Of a stretch of 64,000 nucleotides of DNA, positions 8,081 through 16,007 are shown one piece after another. Below the pieces are notes generated by a model that was given only the letters and a program-made list of their open reading frames with translations, searched no databases and had not been told where the DNA came from. The translations under genes and the position numbers were made by a program. Origin of the DNA: Streptomyces nigrescens (GTDB lineage Bacteria; Actinomycetota; Actinomycetes; Streptomycetales; Streptomycetaceae); contig AP026073.1 of assembly GCA_024349765.1 (NCBI GenBank), forward strand, positions 6,510,001 through 6,574,000. The letters run 5' to 3'. Each line of letters begins with the position of its first letter. Position 1 is the stretch's first letter.

Positions 8081-8308
8081 GTGGAGGTCAAGATCGGCGT
8101 GCAGCACGCGCCCCGCGAGATCGTTCTGGAGAGCGGGCAGTCTGCCGAAGAGGTCGAGCGGGCGGTTGCCGAGGCGCTGGCCGGCAAGTCGGAGCTGCTG
8201 AAGCTGGCGGACGAACACGGCCGCAAGATCCTGGTCCCGGCGGACCGGGTGGCCTATGTGGAGATCGGCGAGCCGGCCGGCCGCAAGGTCGGGTTCGGCG
8301 CGCTCTGA
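8081..8308 (+). CDS. DUF3107 protein (75 aa)
   Basis: Starts at GTG 8081 behind GGAGG (8066-8070). The 75-residue product (VEVKIGVQ..., ends GRKVGFGAL) is a full-length DUF3107 protein, a small actinobacterial family (mycobacterial TB9.4, Rv3208A). The pattern is beta strand, two central helices, then beta strands including KILVPADRVAYVEIG. Function is unknown; the family is always near this TetR gene in my memory. A strong terminator follows. Confidence 0.9.
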   Translation: MEVKIGVQHAPREIVLESGQSAEEVERAVAEALAGKSELLKLADEHGRKILVPADRVAYVEIGEPAGRKVGFGAL

Positions 8309-8345
8309 TCGACGGGCGCCGCGCGCGGCGCCCGCGGAGCACGAG

Positions 8346-8388
8346 GGCGGCGGCCCGGGGGACGCGTTCCCCCGGGCCGCCGCCTTTT
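8346..8388 (+). terminator. Rho-independent terminator after DUF3107
   Basis: A perfect 16-bp stem, GGCGGCGGCCCGGGGG at 8346-8361 with its complement at 8369-8384, a 7-base loop and then TTTT. It ends the TetR/DUF3107 transcription unit. Confidence 0.88.
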
Positions 8389-8576
8389 CCGTTCGTCCTG
8401 GTCGCGCCGGGTGCCCGGACCGCTGAGCTGATCGGGCAGCGGGGTGGCGCGTCGAGGGTTGCTGCCGCCGCCCCCTGGGTACGACCGCCTACGACCGATT
8501 TGTTCGCCCGACGGATCGGCGCACCGCGCCACCGGCGTGCTGCCCCGAGTCCGCACGGAACGTGGGAGGGAAGAGC

Positions 8577-8867
8577 ATGATTTTCGAAGCGCTCGGAGCC
8601 GTGGCCATCGGCCTCGCCATCGCGGTCTTCGCCATGCGCCGGCTGCCCGACCGCTTCCCCGCGCGCGGTCTCACCCTGGCGACCGGCCCGGTCGCGGCCC
8701 TGCTCGGCGCGCTGCTGACCCGCTCGATCCTCGGCCCCGGCCATCCCGTCCAGGTGATGCTCGCCGCGGTCGCCGTGAGCGCGGCGCTGCTGTCGGTCCT
8801 GGTGCGCCCGCCGCGCAGCCGTCTTCGGCGGCCGGCCGCGACGCTGAAGGGGCACCGGACGGCCTGA
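8577..8867 (+). CDS. Small membrane protein (96 aa)
   Basis: ATG 8577 follows GGGAGGGAAG, an excellent ribosome-binding site. The product has three predicted membrane helices (about 2-18, 28-48 and 57-77) and a basic C-terminal tail. No domain that I can name. It lies between DUF3107 and the ferritin-like gene, the place of Rv3209 in mycobacteria, though I see no direct resemblance. It converges on the ferritin-like gene 52 bp away. Confidence 0.8.
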   Translation: MIFEALGAVAIGLAIAVFAMRRLPDRFPARGLTLATGPVAALLGALLTRSILGPGHPVQVMLAAVAVSAALLSVLVRPPRSRLRRPAATLKGHRTA

Positions 8868-8919
8868 AGCGCCCGGCGGCCCCTCCTACGTGCGCCGCCC
8901 CTCCTTCGTACGCCGGCTG

Positions 8920-9657
8920 TCAGGCCGCCAGGCCCAGCGCCGCCATCCGCTTGGTGTGCGCCTCGGTGATCCGGGAGAACATCCGGCCCACCTCGGCCAG
9001 GTCGAAGCCGTCGGCGACCCCGCCGACCAGCATCGTGGAGAGCGCGTCGCGGTCCGCGACGACCCGCTGGGCCTGCGAGAGCGCCTCGCCCATCAGGCGG
9101 CGGGCCCACAGCGCGAGCCGCCCGCCGACCCGCGGCTCGGCCTCGATGGCCGCCCGCACCTTCTCCACGGCGAAGGACGCGTGCCCGGTGTCGTCCAGCA
9201 CGGCCAGCACCAGATCGCGGGTGTCGGCGTCCAGCCGCGCCGCGACCTCGCGGTAGAAGTCACTGGCGATCGAGTCACCCACGTACGCCTTGACCAGGCC
9301 CTCCAGCCAGTCCGACGGCGCGGTCTGGCGGTGGAACTCGTCCAGCGCGGCGGCGAACGGCTCCATCGCCTCGTTCGGCTCGGCCTCGATCTGCGAAAGC
9401 CGCTCCCGCAGCCGCTCGAAGTGGTGGAACTCGGCCGAGGCCATCTTGGCCAGCTCGGCCTTGTCGTCCATCGTCGGCGCGAGCTTGGCGTCCTCCGCCA
9501 GGCGCTCGAAGGCGGACAGCTCGCCGTACGCGAGCGCGCCGAGCAGATCGATCACGGCGGCCCTGTAGTGCGGGTCGGCGGATGCCTGCGCCCAGTCCTG
9601 GGCGGCGATCCCGGTGTGTTCTTGCGCGTCAGCCGCGGCGTTGTCAGGCGTTCCCAT
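8920..9657 (-). CDS. Ferritin-like fold protein (MiaE-like)
   Basis: 245 residues, all helical. The pairs Y-G-E-L-S-A-F-E-R-L and E-F-H-H-F-E-R-L, with later D/E-x-x-H positions (DDTGHASF), resemble the diiron ligands of ferritin-like and tRNA-hydroxylase (MiaE-type) proteins. It may bind iron and carry out an oxygen-dependent reaction, but the substrate is unknown. Single gene, divergent from the DEAD-box helicase. The arrangement ferritin-like gene beside rhlE also occurs in mycobacteria (Rv3210c-Rv3211). Confidence 0.85.
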   Translation of the reverse strand: MGTPDNAAADAQEHTGIAAQDWAQASADPHYRAAVIDLLGALAYGELSAFERLAEDAKLAPTMDDKAELAKMASAEFHHFERLRERLSQIEAEPNEAMEPFAAALDEFHRQTAPSDWLEGLVKAYVGDSIASDFYREVAARLDADTRDLVLAVLDDTGHASFAVEKVRAAIEAEPRVGGRLALWARRLMGEALSQAQRVVADRDALSTMLVGGVADGFDLAEVGRMFSRITEAHTKRMAALGLAA

Positions 9658-10093
9658 GGCGGCACAATAGCCCGCTCGGCGGTCCGGGGAAGGCCCTGGT
9701 CAGCCAGTTCCGTTCACCCGTTCGATCAGTCCGCCGGACCGGCCTCCGAGCGGTGCGCGGGGACGTGACGTATTCCTCACTCATACAAGCCTTCGGATGG
9801 GGGCGCCGTATCCGGGGTACAGTGGTATTGGACCTGCCGAGTATCGGTGGGTCGTTCCACGAAGCGGATGCCCGGTCGGTGGCCCGATCGGCTCCAAACC
9901 GACCGCCCTCCCCCGCGGCGCGTACGAGACGTACGCACAGCAGGAGGCACACCGCTCGCGGCAGGAGCGCCTGAGCGTTGGCAGTGGTCCCGCGCCACCG
10001 GCCCCATCTGGCCGGCCCCGTACGAAACCGTGCGACGGTGCGGTACGACCCCCTTCGCCGCCTCACGCCGCGTCTCACAGAAGAGGCAAGATT
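9658..10093 (+). promoter_or_regulatory. Long leader of the DEAD-box helicase gene
   Basis: 436 bp without another gene. A TACAGT hexamer at 9818-9823 is a fair -10 element, giving a possible transcript start near 9830 and a leader of about 260 nt; no convincing -35 hexamer is present. AAGAGG at 10081-10086 is the only good ribosome-binding site before the conserved coding sequence. Long structured leaders are known for cold-shock helicases in other bacteria, but I cannot fold this one. Confidence 0.4.
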
Positions 10094-12202
10094 CTGTCTA
10101 CGTTCCGAGACCTCGGGATTTTCCCCGAGACCGCTGAGGCCCTGGAAGCCGTCGGCATCGTTTCCCCCTTTCCCATCCAGGAGCTGACGCTCCCCGTCGC
10201 CCTCTCCGGCAACGACGTCATCGGCCAGGCCAAGACCGGCACCGGCAAGACCCTGGGCTTCGGACTTCCGCTCATCGAGCGGGTCACCGTCCCGGCGGAC
10301 GTCGAGGCGGGCCGGGCGCAGCCCGAGCAGCTGACCGAGGCGCCGCAGGCCCTCGTCGTCGTCCCCACCCGTGAGCTGTGCCAGCAGGTCACCAACGACC
10401 TGCTCACCGCCGGCAAGGTCCGTAACGTGCGGGTGCTGGCGATCTACGGCGGCCGGGCCTACGAGCCCCAGGTCGAGGCGCTGAAGAAGGGCGTCGACGT
10501 GGTCGTCGGCACGCCCGGCCGGCTGCTGGACCTCGCGGGCCAGAAGAAGCTGAACCTCTCGCAGGTGCGCACCCTCGTCCTGGACGAGGCCGACGAGATG
10601 CTCGACCTGGGCTTCCTGCCGGACGTCGAGAAGATCATCCAGCTGCTGCCGGCCAAGCGGCAGACCATGCTGTTCTCCGCGACCATGCCCGGCCAGGTCA
10701 TCTCGCTGGCCCGCCGCTACATGTCGCAGCCGACCCACATCCGCGCCACCGCGCCGGACGACGAGGGTGCGACGGTCGCCAACATCACCCAGCACATCTA
10801 CCGCGCGCACTCCATGGACAAGCCGGAGATGGTCGCGCGGATCCTGCAGGCCGAGGGCCGCGGTCTGGCGATGGTGTTCTGCCGGACGAAGCGGACCGCC
10901 GCCGACATCGCCGACCAGCTCTCCCGGCGCGGCTTCGCGTCCGGCGCGGTCCACGGCGACCTCGGCCAGGGCGCCCGCGAGCAGGCGCTGCGCGCCTTCC
11001 GCAACGGCAAGGTCGACGTGCTGGTCTGCACCGACGTCGCCGCCCGCGGCATCGACGTCGAGGGTGTGACCCACGTCATCAACTACCAGTCGCCCGAGGA
11101 CGAGAAGACCTACCTGCACCGCATCGGCCGCACCGGCCGGGCGGGCGCCAAGGGCACCGCGATCACCCTCGTCGACTGGGACGACATCCCGCGCTGGAAG
11201 CTGATCAACAAGGCGCTGGACCTGCCGTTCGACGAGCCGGAGGAGACCTACTCCACCTCGCCGCACCTCTACGAGCAGCTCAACATCCCCGAGGGCACCA
11301 AGGGCGTGCTGCCGCGCGCCGAGCGCACCCGGGCCGGGCTCGCCGCGGAAGAGGTCGAGGACCTGGGCGAGACCGGCGGCCGCGGCCGCGGTCCCCGCCG
11401 GGGCGCGGCCGTCGAGGAGGAGCGTCCCAAGCGCACCCGTGCACCGCGGCAGCGCCGCCGTACCCGCGGCGGCGCGCCGCTGGACGGCCCGGCCGCTTCC
11501 GAGGCGAAGGCGACCGGGTCGCTCGACGCCGCCGATGGCGCGGAGGCCGCCGAGGAGGCCGCGGGACCGCGGCAGCCGCGCCGGCGCCGGCGGACCCGCA
11601 GCGGGCAGGCCGCGGCGACGATCCCGGTGGCGGGCGCCGCCCCGGCGCAGGCCACGGAGGCCGCCGACGTGGTGGCCGAGGCCGCCCCGGCCGCCGAGGT
11701 GACCGAGGCCCCGGCCAAGCCGAAGCGGACCCGCACCCGGACCCGCAAGGCCGCCGCTGCCGAACCGGCCGCGCAGGAAGCCGCCCCGGCCGCTGAGGCG
11801 GTGCTGGACACCGCCGAGGGCGCCGAGGAGGCTCCGGCCAAGCCGAAGCGCACCCGGACCCGGAAGACCGCCGCCAAGGCCACCACCACCGAGGCCGCCG
11901 AGGCCGCGGTGGCCACCGCCGAGGGCACCGACGAGGCCCCCGCCAAGCCGAAGCGCACCCGCACCCGCAAGACCGCCGCCGCCGAGCCGGCCGCCGTCGA
12001 GGCCCCCGTGGCCGCGACGGTGACCGTCGAGGCCGCGGAGGAGGCGCCGGCCAAGCCGAAGCGGACGCGCAAGACGGCGGCGAAGACCGCTGCCGCCAAG
12101 AAGACCGCGGCGGCCCCCGCCGCCGCGGACGGCGAGGAGGCTCCGGCCAAGCCGAAGCGCACCCGGACCCGTAAGGCCGCGGCCGCGCAGCCGGCCGACT
12201 GA
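10094..12202 (+). CDS. rhlE: DEAD-box ATP-dependent RNA helicase
   Basis: About 702 residues. All core motifs are present: Q-motif F..P-I-Q, Walker A AKTGTGKT (46-53), DEAD (164-167), SAT, and HRIGRTGR from residue 342. It unwinds RNA in translation or decay, in the cytoplasm. The tail from about residue 420 is Arg/Lys/Ala-rich with five copies of P-A-K-P-K-R-T-R, likely an RNA-binding extension. The start is unusual: between the in-frame ATG at 9797, which lies upstream of the likely -10 and has no ribosome-binding site, and the conserved domain there is no ATG, GTG or TTG. CTG 10094 (7 bases after AAGAGG) or ATT 10091 is therefore most likely. The symbol follows the mycobacterial neighbour-matched gene. 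Confidence 0.85.
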   Translation: MSTFRDLGIFPETAEALEAVGIVSPFPIQELTLPVALSGNDVIGQAKTGTGKTLGFGLPLIERVTVPADVEAGRAQPEQLTEAPQALVVVPTRELCQQVTNDLLTAGKVRNVRVLAIYGGRAYEPQVEALKKGVDVVVGTPGRLLDLAGQKKLNLSQVRTLVLDEADEMLDLGFLPDVEKIIQLLPAKRQTMLFSATMPGQVISLARRYMSQPTHIRATAPDDEGATVANITQHIYRAHSMDKPEMVARILQAEGRGLAMVFCRTKRTAADIADQLSRRGFASGAVHGDLGQGAREQALRAFRNGKVDVLVCTDVAARGIDVEGVTHVINYQSPEDEKTYLHRIGRTGRAGAKGTAITLVDWDDIPRWKLINKALDLPFDEPEETYSTSPHLYEQLNIPEGTKGVLPRAERTRAGLAAEEVEDLGETGGRGRGPRRGAAVEEERPKRTRAPRQRRRTRGGAPLDGPAASEAKATGSLDAADGAEAAEEAAGPRQPRRRRRTRSGQAAATIPVAGAAPAQATEAADVVAEAAPAAEVTEAPAKPKRTRTRTRKAAAAEPAAQEAAPAAEAVLDTAEGAEEAPAKPKRTRTRKTAAKATTTEAAEAAVATAEGTDEAPAKPKRTRTRKTAAAEPAAVEAPVAATVTVEAAEEAPAKPKRTRKTAAKTAAAKKTAAAPAAADGEEAPAKPKRTRTRKAAAAQPAD

Positions 12203-12227
12203 CGCCCGACGGCCCGATGGACCGGAC

Positions 12228-12259
12228 GACCCGGCCCCGCTCCCCGCGGGTGCCGGGTC
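12228..12259 (+). terminator. Probable terminator after helicase
   Basis: GACCCGGC (12228-12235) pairs with GCCGGGTC (12252-12259) around a GC-rich loop that can pair further. No T-run, as is common in Streptomyces terminators. Confidence 0.6.
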
Positions 12260-12309
12260 GTTCGGCGTCCCGGCCCGGTTTTCCCACCCGGCCCGGTTAA
12301 CCTCACCCC

Positions 12310-13176
12310 ATGAGCAGGCCGCCCACCCTCACGCTGCCCCCGTGCGCCCGCGCGTACCGACTCGACACCGACCGCGGCGAGTTCGCCGTGCACGACGCCC
12401 GGCCCGACGGTGCGCCGATCGGGACCGCGCTGCTGGTGCCCGGCTTCACCGGCAGCAAGGAGGACTTCATCGCCTTGCTGGCGCCGCTCGCCGCGGCCGG
12501 GTTCCGGGCGGTCGCGGTGGACGGCCGCGGTCAGCACGAGTCCCCCGGCCCGCGCGACGAACGGGCTTACGCGCAGCGGGAGTTGGCGCTCGACGTACTG
12601 GCCCAGGCGCGGGCCGTGCAGCAGGCCGGGAACGGTCCGCTGCATCTGCTCGGGCATTCGCTGGGCGGGCTGATCACCCGGGCCGCGGTGCTGCTCGACG
12701 CCGCCCCGTTCCGTTCGCTCACCGCGCTCAGCTCCGGTCCGGCGGCCATCGAGACGTCCCAGCAGGCCCGGGTGCGGATGCTGATCGACGCGCTCGGCTC
12801 GCTCGGCATGGAGGACGTCTGGCGGGCGATGCGCGAGCTGGACCCGCCGGAGGCGGCGGACGCGGAGACCCCGCCGGAGATCGGCGCGTTCCTGCACCGC
12901 CGTTGGCTGAACACCGTCCCCGAGCAGCTGATCGCGACCGGCCGGCAGATGCTGGCGGAGCCCGACCGGGTGGCGCGGCTGGCCCGTACCGGGCTCCCCG
13001 TGCACGTCGTCTCCGGGGCGCTGGACTACGCCTGGCCGGTGCCGTCGATGGACGACATGGCGCGCCGGCTGTCCGCCCGGCGCACCGTCATCGAGGGCGC
13101 CGAGCACTCCCCCAACGTCGAACACCCGGAGAAGACCGCCGAGGCGCTGACCGGGTTCTGGAGCGGGGTGGGGTAG
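12310..13176 (+). CDS. Alpha/beta hydrolase
   Basis: 288 residues from ATG 12310. It has the strand-turn PGFTGSKEDF, the nucleophile elbow G-H-S-L-G-G, a late acidic residue in VSGALDYAWP and a catalytic His in EHSPNVEHP, so the Ser-Asp-His triad is complete. No signal sequence; soluble lysophospholipase/esterase-like enzyme of unknown substrate. It is followed 109 bp later by the SRPBCC gene on the same strand. Unrelated in detail to the hydrolase at 5730. Confidence 0.88.
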   Translation: MSRPPTLTLPPCARAYRLDTDRGEFAVHDARPDGAPIGTALLVPGFTGSKEDFIALLAPLAAAGFRAVAVDGRGQHESPGPRDERAYAQRELALDVLAQARAVQQAGNGPLHLLGHSLGGLITRAAVLLDAAPFRSLTALSSGPAAIETSQQARVRMLIDALGSLGMEDVWRAMRELDPPEAADAETPPEIGAFLHRRWLNTVPEQLIATGRQMLAEPDRVARLARTGLPVHVVSGALDYAWPVPSMDDMARRLSARRTVIEGAEHSPNVEHPEKTAEALTGFWSGVG

Positions 13177-13285
13177 CGCCCCCGGGGTGTCGCCGGGACA
13201 GCGCCGGGCGGTTCGGCGAGCATCGAAAGGAAGCGGTCGGGCCCGTGCGGCCCGTCCGGCACCGGCTGCCGACGAAGGGCCCGAC

Positions 13286-13747
13286 ATGACCGAGAACCCC
13301 CAGGACGACCCGCACGGCATCGCGCTCACCCGCACCTTCGACGCGCGCCGCGACCTGGTCTTCGAGGCCTGGACCACGCCCGCGCACTTCGCGTACTGGT
13401 TCGGCGGGGAGCTGACGGTGCCGGTCGAGCGGATGACGATGGACGTCCGGCCGGGCGGGTCGTGGTCCTTGGTCATGCACTCCCCGGACGGCAGCGAGCT
13501 GCCGTTCTCCGGGGTGTACCGGGAGGTCGTGCCGCCGGAGGCGCTGGAGTTCACGCTCAACGACGCCTATGCGCCGAGCAGTTCGGAGGGCGAGCTGATC
13601 AGGGTGACCCTGAGCGATCTCGGGGACCGGACGGAGATGGCCTTCCGGCAGCTCGGCGGCAACCTCACGCCGGAGCAGTACCAGCAGGCGGAGGCGGGCT
13701 GGAGCAGCTTCTTCGACCGGCTGGAGGGGCTCCTCGCCCAGGCCTGA
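13286..13747 (+). CDS. SRPBCC / AHSA1-type domain protein
   Basis: 153 residues from ATG 13286 (GAAGGG at 13273-13278). The START-like fold of the AHSA1 family is clear: R-T-F-D-A-R-R-D-L-V-F-E-A-W-T-T-P at the start, W-F-G-G, the D-V-R-P-G-G-S-W turn, and a C-terminal helix G-W-S-S-F-F-D-R-L. Such proteins bind hydrophobic ligands or act as co-chaperone-like modules; here there is no toxin or ArsR partner, so a role cannot be assigned. Confidence 0.88.
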   Translation: MTENPQDDPHGIALTRTFDARRDLVFEAWTTPAHFAYWFGGELTVPVERMTMDVRPGGSWSLVMHSPDGSELPFSGVYREVVPPEALEFTLNDAYAPSSSEGELIRVTLSDLGDRTEMAFRQLGGNLTPEQYQQAEAGWSSFFDRLEGLLAQA

Positions 13748-13774
13748 ACCCGCCCTCGGCCGCCCCGGGGCCCT

Positions 13775-14701
13775 CTAGAGCTGGCCCTGTACGTGCTCCC
13801 AGAAGCCGTCCCGCAGCACCCGGCGCAGGTCGGCGTGGCCGCGCAGGGAGTGGTGCAGCAGGGCCTCGGCGGCGGTCAGCAGCTCCTGGTCGACGGGGGC
13901 GGGGATGTTCGGGTGCCCGGGCAGCAGGCCGGCCGCCCATTCCCGGCCGCGCTCCGAGAGCCACTGGGCGGCGACCCGGGCCCCGACGAAGCGGACCTCC
14001 TCCCGGCCGGGCGCCGGGCTCTCGCCGCCGGCCTGCTCGGGGCCTTCGACGCCGGTCCGCCGGGTGACGTAGGGCTTGCAGAAGTCCAGGTCGAAGACGC
14101 GGGTGCTGTCGGCCTCCCACAGCAGGGGTTCGGCCTGGTTGCGGCCGACCGGCGCCTCGATGCCCCACAGGTGGACCCGGGCGCCGTAGCCCTGGGCCGC
14201 CTCGACCGCGGAGACCAGGTCCTCGTCGCCGCCGATGAGCACCGCGTCGGTGATCGCACGGTGCCGGGCCAGCGACTCCAGGTCCGAGCGGATCAGGGAA
14301 TCGACACCCTTCTGCTGGTTGTTGGCGTTGAGGTTGCCGAGCCTGACCTTCACGTCGGGCAGCTCGGCGATCCCCTGCTGCTCGGGGGTGTGGAGCCGGC
14401 GGCGGGCGCCGTCGTACCAGTACACCCGCAGCAGCCGGCTGTCCGGGAAGATCGTCCGGGCCCGGTCGATGAAGGCCTCGATGATCCCCTCGGCGTCCAG
14501 CTCGAAGCCCTTGCGGTCCTCGGTGCCGGCGACGAGCTTCCCGGCGGCGGCGTAGACGTAGCCGGCGTCGACGAAGGCGGCGTGCACCGAGGGGGTCGTG
14601 CCGACCTTGCTGAGGACCCGGGCGAGCAGCTCGTTGGTGCGCGCCATCCCGGTGGCGAGCGCGGCGAGGTCGGTGGGGCCCGGGGGCTGGAGGTCGTTCA
14701 T
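13775..14701 (-). CDS. NYN domain (PIN-like) protein
   Basis: 308 residues from ATG 14701. The NYN/LabA-type ribonuclease core is visible: A-F-V-D-A-G-Y at about 50, D-S-L-I-R-S-D-L around the centre and V-L-I-G-G-D-E-D-L-V-S-A-V, giving the acidic residues expected of a PIN-like nuclease. The C-terminal third is poorly conserved. It may cut or process RNA. It converges on the SRPBCC gene (27 bp apart) and is divergent from the 50-residue ORF at 14905. Confidence 0.87.
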   Translation of the reverse strand: MNDLQPPGPTDLAALATGMARTNELLARVLSKVGTTPSVHAAFVDAGYVYAAAGKLVAGTEDRKGFELDAEGIIEAFIDRARTIFPDSRLLRVYWYDGARRRLHTPEQQGIAELPDVKVRLGNLNANNQQKGVDSLIRSDLESLARHRAITDAVLIGGDEDLVSAVEAAQGYGARVHLWGIEAPVGRNQAEPLLWEADSTRVFDLDFCKPYVTRRTGVEGPEQAGGESPAPGREEVRFVGARVAAQWLSERGREWAAGLLPGHPNIPAPVDQELLTAAEALLHHSLRGHADLRRVLRDGFWEHVQGQL

Positions 14702-14904
14702 ACCGGACCCATTGTCCGGGCGTCGGCTCGGCGGGCACAACCTCTCTACCTGCGAGTATTTAGACCGTCGAAAAATTTCCTTAGCGTAGGGAATGATTGC
14801 AGGGTGCGGTCCGTTGTACCTGTACGGAACGGCGGGCGACGAGGCCCGGTGATCCGCACCACTCACGTTCTCCGCAGGAGGATTCCGACGAAGGGAGAAG
14901 CCTG

Positions 14905-15057
14905 ATGCGCTTCGAGATCATGCGCCTGGACGACGTCGACGGCACGGCCGTGGACAGCACCGTCGTGGACGCCGCCTCCGTCAACCGGATCGTGCAGCAG
15001 GCCGCCGCAACCGGCCAGCGCATCTACATCCGCCCGGCCGACACCGTCGCCCGTTAA
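14905..15057 (+). CDS. Conserved small protein (50 aa)
   Basis: ATG 14905 follows GAAGGGAGAAG, a strong ribosome-binding site. The product starts M-R-F-E-I-M-R-L-D-D-V-D-G and ends in R-I-Y-I-R-P-A-D-T-V-A-R; a beta strand plus helix is likely, no membrane segment. Function unknown. Preceded by an AT-richer stretch (14750-14800) that probably holds its promoter, and followed by a perfect 17-bp hairpin, so it is a monocistronic unit. Confidence 0.8.
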   Translation: MRFEIMRLDDVDGTAVDSTVVDAASVNRIVQQAAATGQRIYIRPADTVAR

Positions 15058-15086
15058 TCCCTGGCCGCCGACAGGCCACCGATGCC

Positions 15087-15126
15087 GCAGCGCCCCCGTA
15101 CGGAACACACCGTACGGGGGCGCTGC
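15087..15126 (+). terminator. Strong hairpin terminator
   Basis: A perfect 17-bp stem (15087-15103 with 15110-15126, arms beginning GCAGCGCCCCCGTACGG) with an AACACA loop. It lies between the small gene and the convergent marC-type gene and can act in both directions; no T-run. Confidence 0.8.
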
Positions 15127-15195
15127 CGTAGGCAGGGACCGCCGTAGACAGGACCGCCGTACACAGGCGGCGCCCCTCCCGGCCGGCCCTGGGGC

Positions 15196-15801
15196 TCAGG
15201 CCGCCTGGATGACCTGCAGCACGCCGTTGATGATCTGCTGCACGGCCAGCGCGGAGAGCATCATGCCCGCCAGCCGGGTCACCAGGACCACCCCGCCGTC
15301 CTTGATCACACGGATGATCACCAGCGAGAAGCGCATCACCAGATACAGCACCACATGGATCGCCGCGATCGCCGCCCACACGGAGAGCTGGGCCGCGAAC
15401 CCGTGGGCGTGCTGCACCGCGAGGATCACCGACACGATCGCGCCGGGCCCGGCCAGCAGCGGCATGCCCAGCGGCACCAGCGCCACATTGACGTCCTTGG
15501 TCTGGGTCGGCTCCTCCGACTTCCCGGTCAGCAGGTCCAGCGCGACCAGCAGGAGCAGCAGCCCGCCCGCGATCATGAGCGCGGGCGTCGAGATGTGCAG
15601 CCGGCCCAGGATCTGCCGGCCGAAGAGCCCGAAGACGGCGATCACGCAGAAGGCGACGGCGGCGGCCTGCCAGGCCATCCGGCGCTGGACCTTGGCCGGC
15701 CGGCCGGAGGTGAGGGCGAGGAAGATCGGGGTGATCCCCGGAGGGTCCATGATCACGAAAAGCGTGACGAAAAGGGTGCTGAAGACGGCGACGTCGAACA
15801 T
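15196..15801 (-). CDS. MarC family membrane protein
   Basis: 201 residues with six hydrophobic segments. The family signatures are present: F-V-I-M-D-P-P-G-I-T-P-I-F near the N-terminus and P-L-G-M-P-L-L-A-G-P-G-A-I in the middle. MarC/YchE proteins are multi-pass inner-membrane proteins of unknown transport function; the old link to multidrug resistance has not held. Single gene, with a GC-rich 206-bp gap upstream (15802-16007) where I see no gene. Confidence 0.92.
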   Translation of the reverse strand: MFDVAVFSTLFVTLFVIMDPPGITPIFLALTSGRPAKVQRRMAWQAAAVAFCVIAVFGLFGRQILGRLHISTPALMIAGGLLLLLVALDLLTGKSEEPTQTKDVNVALVPLGMPLLAGPGAIVSVILAVQHAHGFAAQLSVWAAIAAIHVVLYLVMRFSLVIIRVIKDGGVVLVTRLAGMMLSALAVQQIINGVLQVIQAA

Positions 15802-16007
15802 GGTGCTGGCCTTGCGAGAGGTGGTACGGACGAGCGGATCGGGACGGTCACGGGCCGGCGCGGGACGCGCGCGGGCCCGGGAGTGAGGACGGAAGGGAAG
15901 GGAGGAAGGGCGGAGCCGGTGGGGCGCGCGGCGGGTGCGGCGCGGACCGGCGGGCGGAACGGCGCGCGCGGTCGGTACGACCCGGCGGCCGGCGGCCCGC
16001 GGCGGGC

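Noticed and set aside
9797-10093. An upstream start at 9797 for the helicase
   Set aside because: No ribosome-binding site, lies upstream of the likely -10 element, and the added residues are low-complexity.
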